From: Sitta carolinensis
Taxonomy: Eukaryota; Chordata; Aves; Passeriformes; Sittidae
Reading direction: 5' to 3'
Assembly (NCBI GenBank): GCA_032173965.1
Contig: CM063299.1
Coordinates: forward strand, 1,364,001-1,428,000
DNA length: 64,000 nt
A model generated the notes under the pieces. That model was not told where the DNA came from, made no database searches, and saw nothing but the letters and a program-made list of their open reading frames with translations. Both the position numbers and the translations under genes were made by a program. Position 1 is the first letter of the stretch. Each line of letters starts with the position of its first letter. Below, in pieces: positions 38,601 through 47,600 of the stretch.

Positions 38601-41600
38601 CCCTGTCTGACCGTCTCTCTGTCCCTCCCAGCCCTGGCTGACCGTCTCTCTGTCCCTCCCAGACATGTATGACCAGGTGCTGAAGTTCGGCGCTTACATC
38701 GTGGACGGGCTGCGCGAGTACCGGCAGCCGGTGCTCATCTACATCCCGCCGCAGGGCGAGCTGCGCGGCGGCTCCTGGGTGGTCATCGACCCCACCATCA
38801 ACCCGCGGCACATGGAGATGTACGCCGACAGGGAGAGCAGGTAGGGCCCCCCAGCCCGCAGCCGCTCCCCTGCCCCGGGAGCTTCGTGTCCCTGCGCTGG
38901 GCGCTCCCCCGCTGGAGCCTCCTCTGCGGAAACCAGCGCTGCAAGTCCTCCCGGGGTTTTGCCTTTTCCCACTGACGCTGAACCGTTCAGTTTCGTGTCT
39001 GGAGGTCAGGGCTGAGGAGTGCCTTTGTTTTTCCCTTCCAGGGGGGGGATCCTGGAGCCGGAGGGCACTGTGGAGATCCGGTTCCGCAGGAAGGACCTGG
39101 TGAAGACCATGCGCAGGGTGGACCCCGTGTACATCGGCCTGGCCGAGCGCCTCGGTACGTGGGGCACCCTCGGGGCACCTGGGACAACCTCAGGGCACCC
39201 TCAGGGCACCTGGGGCACCCCTCAGGGCACCTGGGACACCCCTCAGGACACCTGGGGCACCCTCAGGGCACCTGGGACACCCCTCTGTTACTGTGACATA
39301 GATAGAAACACACAGTAACACACACAGCAGGTGTTCAGGCAGAGAAGAAGAAAAAAACTCTCCAGTTTATTGCTGATTTCGTATCTCTCAGTTTCTGGAC
39401 AGTGAGCAGAGATTGGACAGAGCAGTTCCCACCTCTCCATCTCCACTGGTCACTTGAGCAGTCCATCAGGTGATATCTTTTACAAAGGAATGCAAACATG
39501 ATCCTTGTTTATCTTACAGTTCATGGGAACTGACTCCACTATACTAAAACAAATCAGAAGGCTGATTTTCAGGGACAACACCCCTCAGGGCACCTGGGAC
39601 ACCCCTCAGGGGGCATTTCATCAGAGTCATTCCCATTTTTATTTACTGCTGTCTGACCTGGCAAGGAAACCAGATCAGACCACATGTGTGTGCATGTGAG
39701 GTGATACGCAGGCATGCTCAGCATTCCCACTGTAATAGAGTGTTTTTTTGAGCTGATTTCTTTTTTTTTTTATTGTATTTCATTGATTGGATCTCACAAC
39801 AGACCCTTGCTGCAGATGCCTGGCTCTAATTTCCAGCTCAGCAATTGCTCACTAAAGGTTTGTGGGCCAAACCTTCAGCAGACAGTGTTTCACATAACAA
39901 AGGGTTTGATCAGAAATTTTGGGCTGCTGGGCTGTCACTGAGTGTCTGGGGCAGTTTGCAGTGGTGATATCCGTGAGCTCTTCAGTTTCAAGGGAATTAG
40001 GAATGTTGTCCTTGTCCCTGCAGACAAGGGGCTGTGCAGAGCTCAGTGCAGGGTTGTGTTATTACCACTCCTGCTGTACACTCAACATCCCAAAATACAG
40101 AGTGTTCAGCAAAATGCACTTAATATCAGATATGTTCTCTCTTGGGGGAATAGGCTCTTTAAATAGTTCTTTACTGGCTCTTACTGTAAGAGTATAATCT
40201 TACAGAGCCTCCTTTTACCTCCAAAATTGACTACATTTCAGTGGAGGGAGAAGCATGCCATGTGGGTATGGCTTGAATTTATAAAGCCTTTTGGGATCCT
40301 TCAGGAGGAAAAGTGTTCTGCAAATGACTGATAAATCCTGGCTATTGCTGCAGTTACATTTTATTATTTGGCGCTTTTTTTTTAATTTATGTCAGGGCAA
40401 CAATTTATATACAAAACAACCCTCCTGATATGCCTGGGGAAGAGAATAATATTGGGTGAAGGGTGAGGGGGTGCCCTGGGATAGTGCAAGGTGTCCCTGC
40501 CCATGGTAGGCAGTGGAATGAAATGATCTTTGAAGTCCTTTTCAACTCAAACCATTTTATTATTCTCTGACTTAATCCCAGTTTAAAAGTCTGCACTTGC
40601 AGCAAAGGAGGTTATTTTCAGAAAACTTCACTTTTGGCCCCTGTTGGACTTGGGTGTCCCTTAGAGGCAAAGAGATAATGACTACCCCAAATCATGGGGA
40701 CCTAGCTCAGCCCAAAAAAGCTCTCTGGAGGAGTTCAGTGGAGTTCCTCAGGCAGGCAGGACCCCCAGCTCCCCCTCCCATGGGCTCTGTCCGACAGGGA
40801 GAGCAGGAATCTCCAGGGGAGGAGAAATCAGATGTGTGCTTAGGGAAGAGAACGTGCTGAGCACTCAGCTGGGCCCTGCAGATGAATGGCCCTGCAGGGC
40901 AGCCCTGCTGCTGCTGGGAATGCTCACCTTCCCCTCCCTCAGCCCTGGCTGTGCCAGCAGCAGAGCCACCAGGAATGCTGGACAAAGGCTGGAGTGAGGA
41001 AATCCTGGAGGGAGGGACAGCAGAGCATCACCCTCACTCACCTCTGTGGGTGCAGGACACCTGCAGGCCACCCTGGAATCCTGTGGGACACTGGAAAAAA
41101 ACCACAAGGAGAAAGAGGGGACAGAGTTTTTCTGCCAGCAGCCTCAAAAACCCAGCACCATGTGAGGAGGCAGGAGCCTGGTCGGGGGTTTTTCCCCCCT
41201 CTTCCTCTACAGGGTAATTACTCCTAGCAAACTCCATACACTTTAATTAAAATGACTGCAACACAAGAGCAAGTCACTTACAACTGTACATAGGCAGAGC
41301 TCTAAAAGCTTCAGTCACTGATAAGCATCTCCCTGAGATGGATCGTAATTGCTCCCAGCATCGGCTGATCATTGCTGTTGTTTTGCCACTAATTCCACAC
41401 CAGAGCAGGAAAGCCAAGATTGCAGGACACACTGAATTGCATAATTTTTTTTTTTATTTTATTTTTTTTTTTTGCTGGTTTCCTTTCTGGCCAATTTAAA
41501 ATTTGTCAAAGTCGGTCTTCTTCTGGATCACTGCCCTTTGATATTTCGCGCACTCCATTTGCCACAAACAAGCCGCAGGGCCGCAGTTCATGCTGACTCC

Positions 41601-44600
41601 AGCAGAAGCAGAGAAAGCTCCATTTATCTTACACTGCCTGCTGAATTCTTACTCATTAGCTGGGGGTTCACTGCCTCTCTTTAACCCCTGAGTGGCTGTC
41701 ATCCCTCCCCGGAGCTCTGGGGAGCAGCACCAGGGAGATGCTCTCCCACGAGCCCACGCCGGGCTGGGACTTGGCAGTTGGGGAGTGGGAGAGCAGGGGA
41801 GGCTGGCAGATATTGAATCATTTGACATAAATCTGTTCATTATCAATTCCCCAGCACCATTGCTGAAATGTTGATTAGCCCCGTGGTTTATTAAGGTGTC
41901 ACTCAGAGTTGGGCTGTTCCGGCAAAGGGCAGGGGGAGAGGGGATGGCCCTTCTCCTGCCCCAGAGCACATTCCCACAGGGAATGGGGACAGCAGGCATC
42001 ACCCAGAAATGTGGGAATGTGCAGCCTGCAAGCCTTGGGCCAGAGTTTAAAATACAGAGATGCAGTTCTATTTATTTATTACAATTAGGCTAAAAGATGT
42101 AGGAGTGGAGTGAAAATAATGCTCATCACACAGATTCTGTGCCTTGTGTCAGGGGTGCAGGGCAATGGGTGCAAAACTGGGGTGGAATGGGAGTGAAAGG
42201 AAGGGCAGAATGGCTCCAGTTACAGCAGGACTGGCTATTGCATTTCCATGTTCCTTGTAGGAAAAAGGCAGCCTCCAGTCTTCACCTGATGGTGTGATAG
42301 TGGGAATGTCCTCGCTGATCCTGTGAGGTGCTCCTGTCTGCTGGAATGCACCTCTACTTTAATTTATTTCATTTATTGCATTTCCTAGGGCAGTCAGTGT
42401 GTGCTGCTGGGGCTTGGTTCACACCTTACTTGGCTGAAGAGCATCCAAAGTTGTCTTTCAATTTCCAAATAACGAGTGAACACTCAAGTGTTCATCACTC
42501 AGCTGCACGTCAGCACAGCAGTTCCTCTCTGAAAATATTTTGAGGTTTTGACCCCCCAGATCTGACCCCTACTGCCAGTTTTCCAGGAAAACCTGGGAGA
42601 AACACTTCTCTTTTGATTCCATCCCTTGTGGGGTGTTGGATAAACACAGATTGTAACTTTGGTTTGTGGGTGATGCAGGTTCCATGTGCAGGTGCTGCTG
42701 CATTTAAATTGGTGTTAATTCACCCTCACAAGGCTCCAAGAGCAAGTCCTGCTTTCCCTGGGCTCCTCCGTGGCACTTGGCACCTGGGATATCCTCCCAG
42801 GAGGGCTGGGGTAGGAAATATTTGGAATTATGTCCCTGCCACACTTCACCTGGTCAGAAAAGAGCCCTGAGGAGCAAAGGGAGGGCAGGGCCAGGGTGGG
42901 AATCACAGGGATTCTGTAAAGGATATTTGCAGCCTGTGCCACGAGCATGTGTGACCTTCACTGGCTGTTCATGCTGCACCTTTCTGACATAAATCCTGCT
43001 GAATATTTAGTGAAGCAATTACAGCCTGTCTCATTTAAAGAAACAAGAGACAATCCAAAAATGCCTGTCTCTCCAGGGACGTGAGTGGCTCCCTGTGACC
43101 TTCCCTCTCCCCTCTGGAGCAGCTCCCTCCAGCTGGGCTGGGGGAGTTGCCTGGGCAGCCTGGACACCTTTGCCATTTTTGCTGCCTGTGCTGAATTTCA
43201 TGGAATCCCAGGATGGTTGGGAGTAGAAGGGACCCCAAAGCTCATCAGGGACTCCTCCCATTCTCCAGCCTGGCCTTGGGCACTTCCAGGGATCCAGGGG
43301 CAGCCACGGCTGCTGTGGGCACCCTGTGCCAGGGCTGCCCACCCTCCCAGGAGAGGAAAGAATTGTCTGAGAACTGTTTTGCTCGAGGCAGAGGCAGAGA
43401 AGGGGAGATTCAGGTGGAGGGGCTGTTGCTGCAGGTGTGGAGACGAGGTGGGACCCCCAAGCTGCTGCTTTCAACTTGGGTAAGGCAGTTCTGCTCCTGG
43501 TTAAAGAGAAAAGAGAAGGGAGTGTTCCCAGCCGGGGGTGGGCTCTGGAGGGATTTTGGGAGCAGAATTCAGAGGTTTCCCTGCCCCTTCCCCTCTGGAG
43601 CTGTGGTGGTGTGAGGCTGCAGAGGAAGCTGCAGTCCCAGGTTTGTGGCACTTCAGGAGCTGCCTTGGAGAGAGCCCTGTGCTCCCTGCCAGCCCGGGAG
43701 GGTCCCTCGTGTTGTGGTGGTGCCCCACCTGCGTGCCAGGCTCCCCTCACCCACGGGGGCTGTCTCACAGCACTGCTCCTTTTGTTTCCCTATTGATTAG
43801 CAGCCAATCCATACCTAGAGGTCCATAATGTTCCTATGATTTAAACTTTAACAGTTTCATTAACTGTCAAGTACCTCTAGAGCAAAGGAATCCCATATTT
43901 TAACTCCCCTCTCCTTGCCAGGATAAGATTTGTGGAAGGCGATTTCTTTTCTTTTTTTCTTTTTTTTTTTTTTTTCCTTGAGAAATAAATAAATAAACCC
44001 CAGGCTTTCTGAAAAACCCTGAGGCCTCAAGATCTGACTAGGAAAGAAAGAAAACCATTCCAAGATATTTAATTGTACAGGGGGCTTACGGGATTGATCG
44101 AGAGCTTAGCTTTTTACAATAGTCCAGTGAATAAGAAATGCTCCTGACAAACGATCGATGATGGGATAATCACTCTTTATCCCCCCTCCTCATTGTTACC
44201 TTCTTTCTTCCAGGAGAACAGGGTTCAGAAGTCAAAAATCTTTATAGACGCTGCTTTTAAATTAAGCAGAAAATAGACATTGACATATTTGTTAATCTCA
44301 CCTAAATCATTACTGGGCCTGGCTGGGTGGACTCGGTGGCAGGGCCGGAATTCACCGGCGGGGCTGCCTTAAGTGCTCGTGTTGCCATTAAAACCAGGGA
44401 GCCTGGGAGTTCAACGTGGATAAATATAGATAATTTTTTATTCTGAAGGTTATAAGGGGAGCTTCTCTTAATTAAAACCTTCTTACTCCCATCCGAAGGG
44501 TTAGGTAACATTTATATCGGAAGGCACGGGAAAAACATTCCTTCCTTCCCTGGGAAGGATCTTTGTCTGGAGGGCCTGTGCCTGGGAAAAATATAAATAT

Positions 44601-47600
44601 GGGGGTGTGAGCAGGCACTGGGGTGCTCAGGGCACTGGGGAGCGATTCCCTTTGGAGCAGCAGCCTTGGATTATGGTGGCTGTGGGAATGAGCCATGGAA
44701 GGAGCAGCAGCATCCCAGGATGCTGCCCCCAGGATGCTGTCTCAGCTTCCAGCTGTGGTTTAGAGGCTTCCTGAGAACAGATTAATAGCTGATCTTCATG
44801 CTCAGGAGCCTGTGCTGGAATTTCCTTGCGTGAATTTGTCTGATCACCCTCTGTGAGCCCGTTAGGGCCCAGTGACAGTGAATTCCAGCCTTGCATCCTG
44901 CACTGGCTGAGGCTGGTCCCTCTTGGGGTCTCTGTCAAGCTTCTGCCCTGTGGTTTGAGCTGGGTTTGTTGGCTTGGGGCTGCTCTGTCTGCCTGCTGTG
45001 GCTGCAGAGCCCCTGAGTGGGCTCTGGCAGGCAGCAGCCTAAAGGAGAGCTTGCAGTGGTGAGGGGCTGTGTCTCCTGCTAAATGAACGTGTTGGGACAT
45101 TATTCTCTTTAGCAGTAAGTCCCGTAAATGTCACTTAATTGATGGCTTAGATGGTTGGCATTTAAATGGAGCAGAGTGAAAACACCCTCAGAGCTCCTGC
45201 CTGATCTCTGGGCCCAAACTCTGGGCTGGCCACAGAGGAGTGCTGGGCTCTGCTGGGAGCTGATGCTCGGGGCTTTGTCCTTGGGCATTCCCGAGCTCTG
45301 GAGCTGCTCCCCGCAGGCCCTGAGCTGTGTGTGTGCTTCCAGGCACACCCGAGCTGAGCCCGGCCGACAGGAAGGAGCTGGAGGCCAAGCTGAAGGAGCG
45401 GGAGGAGTTCCTGATCCCCATGTACCAGCAGGTGGCCATGCAGTTCGCTGACCTGCACGACACGCCCGGCAGGATGCAGGAGAAAGGAGCCATAACCGTG
45501 AGTGGCACACCTGGCACAGCCAGGCTGGGATCCCCCCGGGGGGCTCCAGCCTCCTCCCTGCCCAGCCTGGGCTCCCCTGGGAGGGAGGGATCCCTGGGGA
45601 TGCCTCCAGGAGGCTGAGCTGGAGCAGAGAGCAGGCAGAGCACAAGGAGAAAGCAGGGATTTATTGAAACCTCACTGGCAGCACAAGAGCCCGGCTGGGC
45701 ACACCCAAGGTGAACCCAAAATGGGCACAAAAATGGATGCCCAGCCACGAGGGCTCACACTTGGATAAGTTCTGGTCCATCAGCACAGTGGGGTTAATTG
45801 TGCAGTTACAGCTTCAGGTCATGAAGCTCCATCCTCCTTGGTTTTCCTTCTCACTTCACCCTTGGTTTTGTTCTTGGACCTGAATTTGTGTCAGTTGTCC
45901 TTGGTCCCAAGCTAGAACAGGAATTGTTTTGTCTTCCTGCTCTGTGAAGAGAGCTCAGTAGTACTTAATATGAAACCCAGAACTGCCCACGAAACCAGCC
46001 CAGAACCTAAAACACACAAAAGCTGAGGGAAGGCAGCAGCGGGTGCTGTCCCTCACTGCTGTGCCTGTCCCTGTGCCCGGGCAGGATGTGCTGGACTGGA
46101 AAACCTCCCGGACCTTCTTCTACTGGCGCCTGCGGCGGCTGCTGCTGGAGGAGGCGGTCAAGGGCAAGATCCACGAGGCCAACCCCGAGCTGACCGACGG
46201 GCAGATCCAGGCCATGCTGCGCCGCTGGTTCGTCGAGGTCGAGGGCACTGTCAAGGTCAGCGCGGCCGGGACAGGAGGGAGAGGAGGGAGAGGCAGGGCA
46301 GGCAGGAGAGATGGGAGAGACAGGGCACCCCGGGACAGGCAGGGCACCCCGGGACGGGCAGGGCACCCTGGACCCAGCAGGGCACCCTGGACCCAGCAGG
46401 GCACCCCGGGACAGGCAGGGCACCCTGGGACAGGCAGGGCACCCTGGACCCAGCAGGGCAACCCGGGACAGGCAGGGCACCCCGGGACAGGCAAAGCAGG
46501 CAGGGCACCCCGGGACGGGCAGGGCACCCCGGGACGGGCAGGGCACCCCGGGACAGGCAGGCACCCTGGGACGGGCAGGGCAGGCAGGGCACCCCGGGAC
46601 AGGCAGGGCACCCCGGGACGGGCAGGGCACCCTGGACCCAGCAGGGCACCCCGGGACAGGCAGGGCACCCGGGACGGGCAGGGCACCCTGGACCCAGCAA
46701 GGCACCCCGGGACGGGCAGGGCACCCTGGACCCAGCAAGGCACCCCGGGACGGGCAGGGCACCCTGGACCCAGCAGGGCACCCCGGGACGGGCAGGGCAC
46801 CCCGGGACGGGCAGGGCACCCGGACCCAGCAGGGCACCCCGGACCCAGCAGGGCACCCCGGACCCAGCAGGGCACCCTGGACCCAGCAGGGCACCCCGGG
46901 ACAGGCAGGGCACCCCGGACCCAGCAGGGCACCCCGGACCCAGCAGGGCACCCTGGACCCAGCTCCTTCCCGTCCCCCCGGGCATGGGCACACAGAGCAC
47001 CCACGGGCCTTCCTTCCAGAGCTGTGCTCAGCCCGCAGGCTCTGCAGCAAGGACAAGCTCTGGAGCTGCTCTTGGCCTGGTTTTGTCACAAGTCTCCAAT
47101 CTCAGAATTATTATTTTATTTTATTTTATTTTAATTTTATTTCATTTTATTTCATTTTATTTTATTTTATTTTATTTTTATTTCATTTTACTTTATTTTA
47201 TTTTTATTTTACTTTATTTTACTTTATTTAAATTTTACTTTATTTAATTTTATTTCACTTTATTTTACTTTATTTTATTTTATTTCTATTTTATTTTTTT
47301 ATTTTACTTTATTTTATTTCACTTTATTTTATTTTTCTATTTTCTTCTACTGTATTTTATTCTGTTTTATTTTATTCTACTTTTATTGCATCTAATTTTA
47401 ATTTAATTTATTTTACTTAATTTTCTGTATTTATTTCATTTTACTTTATTGCTGTTACTTTATTTAATTTTATTTATTTATTTTACTTTATTTTACTTTC
47501 TATTACTTTATTTTACTTTGTTACTTTATTGATTTTATTTCACTTTATTTTATGTTACTTTTTTTTAATTCTATTTTATTTATTTTACTTTTTTACTTTT

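Larger units (their letters stand above)
34273..38662 (+). other. ACACA intron 17 (4.4 kb)
   Basis: Contains a decayed CR1 end (35935-36105), a ~200 bp AT-rich inverted repeat (36620-36820), an (AT)n microsatellite (37055-37080), another CR1 piece (38161-38292) and a 31 bp minisatellite reaching the acceptor (about 38315-38662). The rest is unique-looking. Confidence 0.82.
39155..45342 (+). other. ACACA intron 19 (6.2 kb)
   Basis: Starts with a GC-rich minisatellite split by a 295 bp LTR-like insertion (39286-39580). Further on are CR1 ends (40471-40570, 43201-43355), a T-rich tract (41446-41473) and AT-rich candidate conserved blocks (41220-41420, 43790-44520). No extra exon recognised. Confidence 0.82.

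Noticed and set aside
37900..38811. 303-residue minus-strand ORF with [17 protein letters not shown] repeats
   Set aside because: Antisense of the 31 bp minisatellite and ACACA exon 18; no start context, splice support or family match.
46007..47134. Long open frames on both strands (about 300-360 residues) over 46007-47134
   Set aside because: They are made of an 18-19 bp minisatellite, open in several frames on both strands, and overlap the true ACACA exon 21. Low-complexity Gly/Pro/Arg/Ala products with no family similarity.
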